A stretch of 64,000 nt of DNA from Streptomyces umbrinus (GTDB lineage Bacteria > Actinomycetota > Actinomycetes > Streptomycetales > Streptomycetaceae): contig NZ_JAUSZI010000002.1 of the NCBI RefSeq assembly GCF_030817415.1, forward strand, positions 7,688,001 to 7,752,000, written 5' to 3'. Shown in pieces: positions 25,094-33,151 of this stretch. The notes under the pieces are model-generated. The model did not search any database and was not told the DNA's origin. It saw only the letters and a program-made list of their open reading frames with translations. Both the position numbers and the translations under genes were made by a program. Position 1 is the first letter of the stretch; every line of letters begins with the position of its first letter.

Positions 25094-25846
25094 CTACGAC
25101 CCGCTCCGCTGAGGCCGCCGCTGCGTCCACCACAGGCCCGCCGCGCCCGCGGAGATCAGCGCCGCGCCGACCGCGCCGAGCGGCAGGATCCGGTCGGCCG
25201 GACCGGTCTTGGGCAGTTCCTTGCCGCCCGACTTGTTGCCGCCGGCCTTGTCGCTGCCCGGGGTGACCGGGCTGTTGTCGGTGCCGAGCAGGAGCGGCGT
25301 CGCCGGTGCGTTCGGCGACGGGTTGTTCGCGCCGAACGGGACCGGGCCCTGCTGCCAGAACGTCTTCTTCCCGTCGGCGTCCTGGACGGGCAGGCAGATC
25401 TTGCCCTCCTTCTTCAGATCGAACGTCGCGTCCACGGCGTACGACTTCGACTTGCCGGCCGCGAGATTGTCGATGGCACATGCGAAACCACTGTTCGAAC
25501 CTTCAGGGAGGTCTTTCTCGGCGATTTCCGCACAGCCCTCGACACCCTTGACCGAGAGGCCATCAAAACCGACCACAAGCAGTCGGATTTCGCCGCTGTC
25601 CTTCGTCCCCCCGTTCTTTACCGTGGCGGTAATCGCCGTTTCCTGTGAGCTGTTGTCGACCTCGATCTTCTCGGGCAGCAGCGTCGTCAGCTCGACACCC
25701 GAGGGTGCCTTGTCAACGGCCTTTCCCCCCTTGCCGCTCATCGGCCCTTCGTCGTCCGCACCGGCGGAGAAGGAAAAGATCATCACTGCCGAGAAAGATG
25801 CAGTGAGCAGCGATCCTGTGGCGATCGTCATGCGACGAGAACTCAT
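25094..25846 (-). CDS. LPXTG-type cell-wall-anchored protein
   Basis: 250 residues. The N-terminus is a signal peptide (MSSRRMTIATGSLLTASFSAVMIFSFSAGA, cleavage near residue 28). The C-terminus is a complete sortase signal: LPKTG, a hydrophobic span (LPLGAVGAALISAGAAGLWW) and a basic tail. The middle part, about residues 45-145, is a beta-rich domain with two Cys that may form a disulfide, and a Gly/Lys-rich spacer precedes the LPXTG. It should be linked to peptidoglycan by a sortase encoded elsewhere. ATG 25846 has GGGGGA upstream. It is divergent from the Ser/Thr kinase gene, with 151 bp between the starts. Confidence 0.85.
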   Translation of the reverse strand: MSSRRMTIATGSLLTASFSAVMIFSFSAGADDEGPMSGKGGKAVDKAPSGVELTTLLPEKIEVDNSSQETAITATVKNGGTKDSGEIRLLVVGFDGLSVKGVEGCAEIAEKDLPEGSNSGFACAIDNLAAGKSKSYAVDATFDLKKEGKICLPVQDADGKKTFWQQGPVPFGANNPSPNAPATPLLLGTDNSPVTPGSDKAGGNKSGGKELPKTGPADRILPLGAVGAALISAGAAGLWWTQRRPQRSGS

Positions 25847-25897
25847 GTTCGTCCCCCTTGTATCCCCCTGACTGCGCCTGAATTCGCAGTCTTTGAA

Positions 25898-25907
25898 GTG
25901 GTACCAC
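25898..25907. promoter_or_regulatory. 10-bp palindrome in the divergent LPXTG/kinase promoter region
   Basis: GTGGTACCAC, a perfect palindrome about 50 bp upstream of the LPXTG start and 90 bp upstream of the kinase start, in a comparatively AT-rich stretch. It is a possible operator; no factor can be named. Confidence 0.35.
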
Positions 25908-25997
25908 AAGATTTCTCCCCACTATGCTGGTGTGGCACGAAGTTGTGACCATTGTGCTTCTTTGCGGTTCTTCTGTGGCGGGTGTTGAAGGGGGGGC

Positions 25998-28364
25998 ATG
26001 GGGGTGCCGGAAATAACGAGGGGCGGTATTCCGGGATTGCTGGTGACGGGCCGTTACCGGCTGACCGAGAGCATCGGTCAGGGGGGAATGGGACGGGTGT
26101 GGCGGGCGGTCGACGAAGTCCTCGACCGACAGGTCGCCGTCAAGGAAATGCGTATAGACGGCATGGACCAGGAGGACACCCGGACCCGTCGCGAACGCAC
26201 CCTGCGCGAGGCCAGGGCCACGGCCCGGATCGACCACCCCAACGTCGTGCGCGTGTACGACGTGGTGGACCAGGGCGAACGGCTGTGGATCGTGATGGAA
26301 CTGGTCGACGGCCGCTCCCTGGACAGGGTCCTGGCGGAGGACGGGCCGCTGAGCCCGCGCGGCACGGCACGGATCGGGCTCGGACTGGTCGCCGCGCTCG
26401 GCCAGGTGCACGCGGGGGGCGTGCTGCACCGGGACATCAAGCCCGCCAACGTCCTGGTCGAGCAGCGCGCGGGCCGGGTCGTCCTCACCGACTTCGGCAT
26501 CGCCGCGATCCAGGACGCCGAGGCGCTGACGATGGCGGGGATGCTGGTCGGCTCCCCCGACTACATGGCACCGGAGCGGGTCTCCGGTCGCCCCCAGGGC
26601 CCGCCGTCCGACCTCTGGTCCCTCGGCGCCACCCTCTGCGCGGCCCTCGGCGGGCGCTCCCCCTTCTCCCGCGCGACCACCCTCGCCACCCTGCACGCCG
26701 TGCTGTACGAGGAGCCGGAGATCCCGTCCGGGGCGGGGGAGTTGAGGGAGGTCCTGTCGGCCCTGCTGCTCAAGGACCCGTCGGTACGGCCCGGCCTGGA
26801 GGAACTGGCGGAGATCCTCGGGCCGGTGGCGGACGGGAGTACCGGGGCGTCCGCGCCGCCGGGCGCGACGGCCGGGCTGGGTACGGCGGTTGGGCCGGGC
26901 GCGGTGGTTGGTCCGGAGCGGGCCGAGCCGACTGGGCCGGCCGAGCCGGTTCGGCCGGTCGGCCTCGGGGAGGGGGAGCGGACCACTCCGGGAGCGGCGG
27001 CGAAGCCCGGAACGGGAGCGGGAGAGGGAGCGGGAGCAGGTTCTGAATCCGGTCCGGCTGCGGGTCCCGCTCCAGGACCCGGGTCCGGGTCCGAGTCCGG
27101 GTCCGTTTCCGGGTCCGTTTCCGGGTCCGGGTCCGGGCCTGAATCCGGGGCGCGACCGGGAGCCGTACCGGCGGCTGCCCGTACGGCCGAGTCCTCACCC
27201 GGTGTCGCCGGTCAGGCACCACCGGAGTCCCACGCGGCGGCCCCGGCACCACCGATCGAACCTCCGCCGCCGACCGAACGTCCGACACCTCTGTTCCTGC
27301 GGATCCCTGCCCTGGAGCCGCCGCCCGTCCCCCCGCCGACGACGGGCGGGGGCGGGGGCGGGGGCGGGGGCGATCCGAGGCTGGCGGCGCCGGTGGAGGA
27401 CGCGGTACCGGTACGGCGTACGCCGACGATCGAGGGCCCGGCCCCGGCTCCGACCCCGGCTCAAGCTCCGGAGGAACCCGCCCCCGAACCGCTCCCCACA
27501 GAGCCCACAGGCCCCACAGGCCCAACCGGCATGGGCGGCGGCCCCACCACTCCCGCAGGCCCCACACCCCCCGACCCCGAGAACGCGTCCTCCGAGGCGC
27601 CGCCCCAGGGCACTCCCGAAATCCCCTCCGCGGGAGCGGCCGGGAACAACTCGGTCCCCACAAGGCCCCGGTCCGCCCCGATGCCGCCGGGCGAACCGCT
27701 CGGCCCCGCCGTGCCGTCCGACCCGCGCCGGAACCGGACCTGGAGCCGGAACCGCAAGGGAGCCGTGGCCGTCGCGGGTGTGGTCGTCGCCGGTGTCGTA
27801 GCCGCCCTGGTGATCCCGGCGCTCGGCGGATCCCCGGACGACAAGGACAAGGCCTCTCCCCCCTCTTCCTCCTCCGCCACCACAGGCGGCACCCCGACCA
27901 CCCCGCCCCCCACGGTCGCGGGCACCGCACGGCCGCCCACCCTCCCGGAGGGCTCCCGTACGGAGGCGGGCATGTACGCGTGGGTCCCGCCCGAGGGGTG
28001 GGAACGGGTGGTGCAGAGCGGCGCCGAGGTCCACTACACCTCCCCGGACCGCAAACAGGAGATCCTCGCCAACGCGGCTCCGGCCCGGGGCGACCTGATG
28101 GACCAGTGGACGAAGACGGAGAAGGACACCAGCAAGGGCCTCGACTACCAGCGGATCCGGCTGGAGGAGACCACGTTCCGCGACGCGCCCGCGGTCGTCT
28201 GGGAGTACACGGTCACGGCCAAGGGACTGCCCTGGCACGCCCGGCTGCTCGGCTTCAACGCGGACGGCAAGTACTACGAGATCACCACCTGGTACCGCCC
28301 GGAGATCGAGGACCGCGCACTTCCGGTCTACGAGGAGGTCAAGGACAGCTTCACGCCCCTGTGA
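25998..28364 (+). CDS. Transmembrane serine/threonine protein kinase (PknB-type)
   Basis: 788 residues. The kinase domain (about 20-280) is complete: Gly-rich loop IGQGGMGRV, K49 in VAVKE, HRDIKPANV with D146, DFG at 165-167 and the APE motif in MAPERV. About 300 residues of low-complexity Gly/Ser/Pro/Ala linker follow, encoded by GGGTCC-type tandem repeats near 27079-27140. Then come a single membrane span (about 588-608, AVAVAGVVVAGVVAALVIPAL) and a 170-residue extracellular domain (WVPPEGWERV ... LGFNADGKYYEITTWY). It phosphorylates cytoplasmic targets in response to an outside signal. ATG 25998 has GAAGGGGGG upstream. It is divergent from the LPXTG gene. Confidence 0.92.
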   Translation: MGVPEITRGGIPGLLVTGRYRLTESIGQGGMGRVWRAVDEVLDRQVAVKEMRIDGMDQEDTRTRRERTLREARATARIDHPNVVRVYDVVDQGERLWIVMELVDGRSLDRVLAEDGPLSPRGTARIGLGLVAALGQVHAGGVLHRDIKPANVLVEQRAGRVVLTDFGIAAIQDAEALTMAGMLVGSPDYMAPERVSGRPQGPPSDLWSLGATLCAALGGRSPFSRATTLATLHAVLYEEPEIPSGAGELREVLSALLLKDPSVRPGLEELAEILGPVADGSTGASAPPGATAGLGTAVGPGAVVGPERAEPTGPAEPVRPVGLGEGERTTPGAAAKPGTGAGEGAGAGSESGPAAGPAPGPGSGSESGSVSGSVSGSGSGPESGARPGAVPAAARTAESSPGVAGQAPPESHAAAPAPPIEPPPPTERPTPLFLRIPALEPPPVPPPTTGGGGGGGGGDPRLAAPVEDAVPVRRTPTIEGPAPAPTPAQAPEEPAPEPLPTEPTGPTGPTGMGGGPTTPAGPTPPDPENASSEAPPQGTPEIPSAGAAGNNSVPTRPRSAPMPPGEPLGPAVPSDPRRNRTWSRNRKGAVAVAGVVVAGVVAALVIPALGGSPDDKDKASPPSSSSATTGGTPTTPPPTVAGTARPPTLPEGSRTEAGMYAWVPPEGWERVVQSGAEVHYTSPDRKQEILANAAPARGDLMDQWTKTEKDTSKGLDYQRIRLEETTFRDAPAVVWEYTVTAKGLPWHARLLGFNADGKYYEITTWYRPEIEDRALPVYEEVKDSFTPL

Positions 28365-28401
28365 CCCACGAGCCGGAGACCCGACGACCCCACGACACAC
28401 G

Positions 28402-28437
28402 ACGACGCCCCCGCGGAGAGTCCCGCGGAGGCGTCGT
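28402..28437. terminator. Terminator between the kinase and permease genes
   Basis: ACGACGCC (28402-28409) pairs with GGCGTCGT (28430-28437), and CCGCGG with CCGCGG inside. It lies 38 bp past the kinase stop, between convergent genes. Confidence 0.75.
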
Positions 28438-28459
28438 ACGGAGAAACAGGTGAGGCCGT

Positions 28460-29932
28460 CTAGACCGTGGAGTCCTGCTCCTCCTGGAGCTCGGCCCGGG
28501 CCTTCCCGCGCCGCACCTTCTCCAGTACCAGCGCGATGCCGACGACGACGGCAGCCACAAGAAGCGACAGCAGTACGGTCTGGCGGCCGTCGTGCTCGGT
28601 GTCGGTGAGCATGTAGCCGAGGACGAAGACGATCAGCGCGATCGTCGCGTACGTCAGATACGGGTACAGCCACATCCGCACGACCAGCTTCTCCGGCGTC
28701 TCGCGCTCGATGATCTTCCGCATCCGCAGCTGCGAGAGGCAGATGACGAGCCAGACGAACAGGGCGACCGCACCGGAGGAGTTGACCAGGAAGAGGAAGA
28801 CCGAGTCGGGGAACTCGTAGTTGAAGAACACCGCCACGAAGCCGAAGACGACCGAGGCGATGATCGCCGGCATCGGCACACCGCGGCCGGTGGTACGGGC
28901 GAAGGCCTTCGGGGCGTCACCGCGCTGGCCGAGCGAGAAGGCCATGCGGGAGGCCGTGTAGAGGCCGGAGTTGAGACAGGACAGTACGGACGTCAGCACG
29001 ATGAACTTCATGATCTCGCCGGCGTTCGGGATGCCGAGCGAGTTCAGCGCGGCGACGTACGAGCCGTCCTTCTGGATGGCGTCCGAGTCCCAGGGCAGCA
29101 GCGTGACCACGACGAAGATCGAGCCGAGGTAGAAGACGCCGATCCGCCAGATGATGCTGTTGGTGGACTTGGTGACCGCGCGCTGCGGGTTCTCCGACTC
29201 GCCCGCCGCGAGGGTGGCGATCTCGCTGCCCATGAAGGAGAAGACGACGAGCAGGATGCCGGTGAGGATCGCGCCCGGCCCGTTCGGCAGGAACCCGCCG
29301 TGGTCGGTGAGGTTCCCGAGCCCTGCCGTGTCGCTGTCGACACCCGGCAGTACGCCGAAGACCGCGAGCCCGCCGATGACGATGAACGCGCCGATCGCGA
29401 CGACCTTGATCCCGGCGAACCAGAACTCGAACTCGCCGTACGAGCCGACGGAGACCAGGTTCGTCGCGGTCAGGACGACCATGACGATGAGCGCCCAGCC
29501 CCACTGCGGTACGGCGGGGATCCAGCTCTCCAGGATCACGGCACCCGCGGTCGCCTCGATGGCGAGCACGACGACCCAGAAGAACCAGTACAGCCAGCCG
29601 ATCGAGAACCCGGCCCACCGGCCGAGCGCACGGTCCGCGTGCGCGGAGAACGAACCCGAGGTCGGGTTCGCGGCGGACATCTCGCCGAGCATCCGCATCA
29701 CGAGGACGACCATCGTGCCGACGAGGGCGTACGACAGGAGGATGCCGGGGCCCGCGGTGGCGATACCGGAGCTGGAGCCGACGAACAGGCCGGCGCCGAT
29801 GACTCCGCCGATGGCGATCATCGAGAGGTGACGGTTCTTGAGCCCGGCCTGGAGACCGGCGTCGGGTCCCCCGGGTTCTCCGGGTCCGTCGGGGCCGTTT
29901 CCGGCCTTCGTCATAGTCGGCTGCGAGGTCAT
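28460..29932 (-). CDS. Amino-acid permease, APC superfamily (GabP-like)
   Basis: 490 residues, twelve membrane spans. GLKNRHLSMIAIGGVIGAGLFVG starts the first span, EMSAANPTSGSFSAHADRALGRWAGF is the conserved loop, and GSEIATLAAGESENPQRAV is the loop after span six. These are the features of GABA/aromatic amino-acid proton symporters. ATG 29932 has AAAGGA ten bases upstream; an internal ATG six codons later is an alternative. It is similar along its length to the permease at 15701-17098. The hydrophilic Gly/Pro-rich N-terminus and C-terminal tail are cytoplasmic. Substrate not determinable. Confidence 0.9.
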   Translation of the reverse strand: MTSQPTMTKAGNGPDGPGEPGGPDAGLQAGLKNRHLSMIAIGGVIGAGLFVGSSSGIATAGPGILLSYALVGTMVVLVMRMLGEMSAANPTSGSFSAHADRALGRWAGFSIGWLYWFFWVVVLAIEATAGAVILESWIPAVPQWGWALIVMVVLTATNLVSVGSYGEFEFWFAGIKVVAIGAFIVIGGLAVFGVLPGVDSDTAGLGNLTDHGGFLPNGPGAILTGILLVVFSFMGSEIATLAAGESENPQRAVTKSTNSIIWRIGVFYLGSIFVVVTLLPWDSDAIQKDGSYVAALNSLGIPNAGEIMKFIVLTSVLSCLNSGLYTASRMAFSLGQRGDAPKAFARTTGRGVPMPAIIASVVFGFVAVFFNYEFPDSVFLFLVNSSGAVALFVWLVICLSQLRMRKIIERETPEKLVVRMWLYPYLTYATIALIVFVLGYMLTDTEHDGRQTVLLSLLVAAVVVGIALVLEKVRRGKARAELQEEQDSTV

Positions 29933-29999
29933 AGGACGGTGTTCCTTTGCGCCGGGGACTGTGGGGGAGGGGACTGAGTGGGGGGACTACGAGCCACCG

Positions 30000-30126
30000 C
30001 GGATATTGCGGATACCGCGGATTTCCTACGGGGAAGTCCGTACGAGCGGTGTACGGGCGATGCACACGAGGTGCACGAGCCGGTCCAGTGAATCCCAGGC
30101 GAATGGATTCGTGAACCTTTGAATCC
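30000..30126. promoter_or_regulatory. GAATCC/GGATTC operator-like repeats between the permease and rpiB
   Basis: Three half-sites, GAATCC (30090-30095), GGATTC (30105-30110) and GAATCC (30121-30126), alternate in orientation at 15-16-bp spacing. Upstream, GCGGAT occurs three times at about 30000-30026. The 321-bp gap 29933-30253 holds no gene. Confidence 0.35.
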
Positions 30127-30136
30127 AGATCGTTAC

Positions 30137-30164
30137 TTGAGGTTTCCTTGAGGTTCTGTAGTGT
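30137..30164 (+). promoter_or_regulatory. Possible vegetative promoter facing rpiB
   Basis: TTGAGG (30137-30142), 16-bp spacer, TAGTGT (30159-30164). It matches the housekeeping sigma consensus TTGACA/TANNNT only partly. It lies 90 bp upstream of the rpiB ATG. Confidence 0.35.
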
Positions 30165-30253
30165 TGCTCACACTTTTCCGTCATGCGACTCAGCGCATTT
30201 CGTGCGCCTGCCCCGACGGGGCCGATCGGAAACAGGCGTGTCACACTCGGACC

Positions 30254-30739
30254 ATGCGCGTGTATCTCGGCTCCGACCATGCCGGTTTCGAACTCAAGAA
30301 CCACCTCGTCGAGTGGCTCAGGGCGGCCGGGCACGAGCCCGTCGACTGCGGGCCCCTCATCTATGACGCCCAGGACGACTACCCGCCGTTCTGCCTCCGC
30401 GCCGCGGAGCGCACGGCGGCCGACCCGGGCTCGCTGGGCATCGTGATCGGCGGCTCGGGCAACGGGGAGCAGATCGCGGCGAACAAGGTCGAGGGTGTGC
30501 GGGCCGCGCTCGCGTGGAGCGAGCAGACCGCGGCGCTCGGGCGCGAGCACAACGACGCCAACGTGGTGGCTGTCGGTGCCCGCATGCACACCGAGGAGGA
30601 GGCGACCAAGTTCGTCGAGATCTTCCTCGGCACCCCGTTCTCCGGCGACGAGCGCCACACCCGCCGCATCGACATGCTGTCGACGTACGAGACGACGGGC
30701 AACCTCCCGGCAATCCCGGCCCACCACCCGCAGGGCTAG
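30254..30739 (+). CDS. rpiB: Ribose-5-phosphate isomerase B
   Basis: 161 residues, usual length. RpiB motifs: SDHAGFELKNHL at the N-terminus, the substrate loop GIVIGGSGNGEQIAANKVEGVRAALAW, and NDANVVAVGARMHTEEEA. It interconverts ribulose-5-phosphate and ribose-5-phosphate in the pentose phosphate pathway, in the cytoplasm. In the usual active-site Cys position (GTGIG in E. coli type, CGSGIG in many) this protein has GGSGNG, as in actinobacterial members that use Glu as base. ATG 30254 is set by homology; no strong ribosome-binding site is visible upstream. Confidence 0.93.
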   Translation: MRVYLGSDHAGFELKNHLVEWLRAAGHEPVDCGPLIYDAQDDYPPFCLRAAERTAADPGSLGIVIGGSGNGEQIAANKVEGVRAALAWSEQTAALGREHNDANVVAVGARMHTEEEATKFVEIFLGTPFSGDERHTRRIDMLSTYETTGNLPAIPAHHPQG

Positions 30740-30756
30740 GAGAGGCTGAAGACCTC

Positions 30757-30807
30757 CCAGTTCCCCGCGCCCCTGAAGGGGCGCGGGGAACTGCGCGACC
30801 AGCCACA
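30757..30807. repeat. Dispersed GC-rich palindrome copy
   Basis: TTCCCCGCGCCCCTGAAGGGGCGCGGGGAA, flanked by CTGCGCGACCAGCCAC. This is the complete palindromic form of the repeat that recurs in this window. It lies between rpiB and the nei-type gene. Confidence 0.8.
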
Positions 30808-30863
30808 ACGAACCCGCACGTACGTACGGTGTGGGCGTACCGCGACCCAAGCAGGAGGCCCCC

Positions 30864-31673
30864 GTGCCCGAAGGGCACACCATTCATCGGCTGGCCGAGG
30901 ACTTCATCGGCGGCTTCGGTGGACGCAGGGCACGCGTCACCAGCCCCCAGGGCAAGTTCGCAGACGCCGCGGCCCTCCTGAACGGCACGGAATTCACCAC
31001 GGCGGAAGCCCACGGCAAGCACCTCTTCCTCCGCTTCGAGTCCGAGGACTGGATCCACATCCACCTCGGCCTCTTCGGCAAAGTGAACTTCGGCACCACC
31101 CCCGCACCCCCACCCACGGACACGGTCCGCCTGAGACTCGCGAACGACACCACGTACGTGGACCTCCGCGGCCCGACCACCTGCACGCTGATCACGGACA
31201 CGGAGAAGCAGGCGATACACGCCCGCCTGGGCCCGGACCCCCTGCGCGAGGACGCGGAACCGGCTCTCGCGTACACCCGCGTCTCCCGCAGCCGTACGAC
31301 GATCGCCGCCCTCCTCATGGACCAGAAGATCATCGCGGGCGTCGGCAACGTCTACCGCGCCGAGGTCCTCTTCCGGCACGGCATCGACCCGTACAGGGCG
31401 GGCAGGGACATCACGCGGGCCGAGTGGGACGCGATCTGGGCGGACCTGGTCACGCTCATGCGCGAGGGCGTCCGCAACAACCGCATCGACACCGTCCGCC
31501 CGGAGCACGAGCCTGAGGCGATGGGCCGCCCGCCGCGCAAGGACGACCACGGCGGCGAGGTCTACGTGTACCGCAGGGCCAACCTGCCCTGCCTCATCTG
31601 TGGCGGCGAGATCCGCACCGCCGATCTCGCCGCCCGCAACCTCTTCTGGTGCCCGACCTGTCAGAAGACCTGA
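30864..31673 (+). CDS. Fpg/Nei-family DNA glycosylase/AP lyase (endonuclease VIII-like)
   Basis: 269 residues. After removal of Met the protein starts PEGHTIHRLAEDF, the Nei-type catalytic Pro and Glu. The helix-two-turn-helix region contains MDQKIIAGVGNVYRAEVLF. The C-terminal zinc finger is CLICGGEIRTADLAARNLFWCPTC, with the intercalating-type Arg in AARNLFWCP. It removes oxidised bases from DNA and cleaves the strand by beta/delta elimination. GTG 30864 has AGGAGG seven bases upstream. Actinobacteria carry several paralogues (Fpg, Nei1, Nei2), and which one this is remains open. Confidence 0.92.
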   Translation: MPEGHTIHRLAEDFIGGFGGRRARVTSPQGKFADAAALLNGTEFTTAEAHGKHLFLRFESEDWIHIHLGLFGKVNFGTTPAPPPTDTVRLRLANDTTYVDLRGPTTCTLITDTEKQAIHARLGPDPLREDAEPALAYTRVSRSRTTIAALLMDQKIIAGVGNVYRAEVLFRHGIDPYRAGRDITRAEWDAIWADLVTLMREGVRNNRIDTVRPEHEPEAMGRPPRKDDHGGEVYVYRRANLPCLICGGEIRTADLAARNLFWCPTCQKT

Positions 31674-31729
31674 AGGCCGGTGGTGGCCTGAAAGCCATCA
31701 GGCCTGACAGCCGGCAGGTCCGATACCGC

Positions 31730-32965
31730 TCAGAAGCCGTGCGGCAGCCACGGGGCCACGGCGGAGGAGAAGCCGAGCGAGGCCTCCGCGAGGGCGCCCT
31801 GGCGGAGCTCCCGCACCCGCCCCGCCGCGGCGAGCGAGGCGAGGGACACGCCACCGAGATAGGCCGAACCCAACTCCCTTACGGACAGGGAGAGATCGGC
31901 CGCGTCGGCCGTCCGCGCGCAGGACGCTCCCTTCGCGTCACCCGTGAGCCGCCAACGCCCCTCGTTCCAGGGGCAGAAGGCGTCCTCGACCTCGAACACG
32001 ACGTCCACCGGCGCCTGGTACGTCCGCGCCTCCAGCGCCGCGCCTACGTCGACGAGCCGTATGTACAGCGAGTCCCGGAACGACACATCGCACCGCCGGA
32101 CGTCGGAGACCAGATGCTGCCAGGCGTCGTCGACGGGACGGCTGTGCGCCTTCACCGTCGACGTCAGGTCGATACCGAAGAGGTGCTGCCACAGCGCCGC
32201 GTACGCGGCCGGGTCGAGCGCCTCCAGGTCGCGCAGCTCGACGGCGCCCTTGGGGCCGGCCAGGTCCCAGTCCGGCTTGTTGAAGTACCGGGCGTAGCCC
32301 ACGACTTCGCCGTCCCGCTCCGCGAGCACGCACTGCAGCGGCGACGTGCCCTTGCGGTCGCTCTCCGGGTCGAGCAGGGGCAGCCGCTCCCAGCCGGGCC
32401 TGCGCTCCAGCATCCCGGGCCGGGCGGCCACGTGACGCGCGTACACGGCCTCGCAGGCGTCGCGTACGGCCGGCGCGTCCGGTGCCACGAGCCGCAGCCG
32501 TACGTCGTCCGTGCCCTCCGGCACCGACAGCCGCACCCGGGACGTGTCGATCTCGGCGCGCAGTTGGTGTGTCGCCACGCCGTAGCCGAACCGGCCGTAG
32601 ATGACGGGCTCGGATGCCGTGAGCACGGCGAGCGACTCGCCCCAGGACCGTACGTCGTCCAGCTGGCGCCGCATCATCGACCGCAGCACACCGCGCCTGC
32701 GGTGCGTGGAGGAGACGCTCACCATCGTGACGCCGGCCGCCTGCACGGCGGCGCCGCCCGGGACGGTGACCCGGAACGTGAACGCCCCGGCCGTGCCCAC
32801 GCAGTCGTCGCCGTCCCAGGCACCGACGAACCGGTCGTGTTCCGTGAGGTCGCTCCACAGCGACCTCTCCTCGGGGGATTCCGCGACCCCGCCGAACGCG
32901 AGCTCCAGGTTCCCGTACCACTTGTCCCAGTCGTCCGGGCGCAGCACGCGTAGTTCTGTCGTCAT
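31730..32965 (-). CDS. Eis-family GNAT N-acetyltransferase
   Basis: 411 residues, the length of Eis proteins. The N-terminal GNAT domain binds acetyl-CoA with VSSTHRRRGVLRSMM. A second GNAT-like region follows (GEVVGYARYF) and then a C-terminal SCP2-like domain (DVVFEVEDAFCPWNEGRWRL to the final WLPHGF). The terminal carboxylate of Eis acts in catalysis, and the short C-terminal ending is conserved here. Mycobacterial Eis acetylates aminoglycosides and other amines at several positions; the physiological substrate of Streptomyces members is not known. ATG 32965 starts MTTELRVLRPDD, the normal start of the fold. Confidence 0.87.
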   Translation of the reverse strand: MTTELRVLRPDDWDKWYGNLELAFGGVAESPEERSLWSDLTEHDRFVGAWDGDDCVGTAGAFTFRVTVPGGAAVQAAGVTMVSVSSTHRRRGVLRSMMRRQLDDVRSWGESLAVLTASEPVIYGRFGYGVATHQLRAEIDTSRVRLSVPEGTDDVRLRLVAPDAPAVRDACEAVYARHVAARPGMLERRPGWERLPLLDPESDRKGTSPLQCVLAERDGEVVGYARYFNKPDWDLAGPKGAVELRDLEALDPAAYAALWQHLFGIDLTSTVKAHSRPVDDAWQHLVSDVRRCDVSFRDSLYIRLVDVGAALEARTYQAPVDVVFEVEDAFCPWNEGRWRLTGDAKGASCARTADAADLSLSVRELGSAYLGGVSLASLAAAGRVRELRQGALAEASLGFSSAVAPWLPHGF

Positions 32966-33136
32966 GTCCTCATGCCTACCAGGGCAATCCGGGATGAGCG
33001 ACTGTATTTCTCCCCGCCCGGCGATGTCGGGTCCGCATCCGGCCGTACGCTCTGCGAGGGTCGGAATTCCCTGTGACTTCCGTCCCCGGACGGGGGACAA
33101 GTGGGACCTCCCGTGCCAAGTACCTGGTCCGATGGA

Positions 33137-33142
33137 TAGGGT
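33137..33142 (+). promoter_or_regulatory. -10-like box for a possible leaderless transcript
   Basis: TAGGGT ends 9 bases before the phosphatase ATG, and there is no ribosome-binding site in between, so the transcript could start at or near the ATG. No convincing -35 was found. Confidence 0.3.
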
Positions 33143-33151
33143 CCCGAACTA

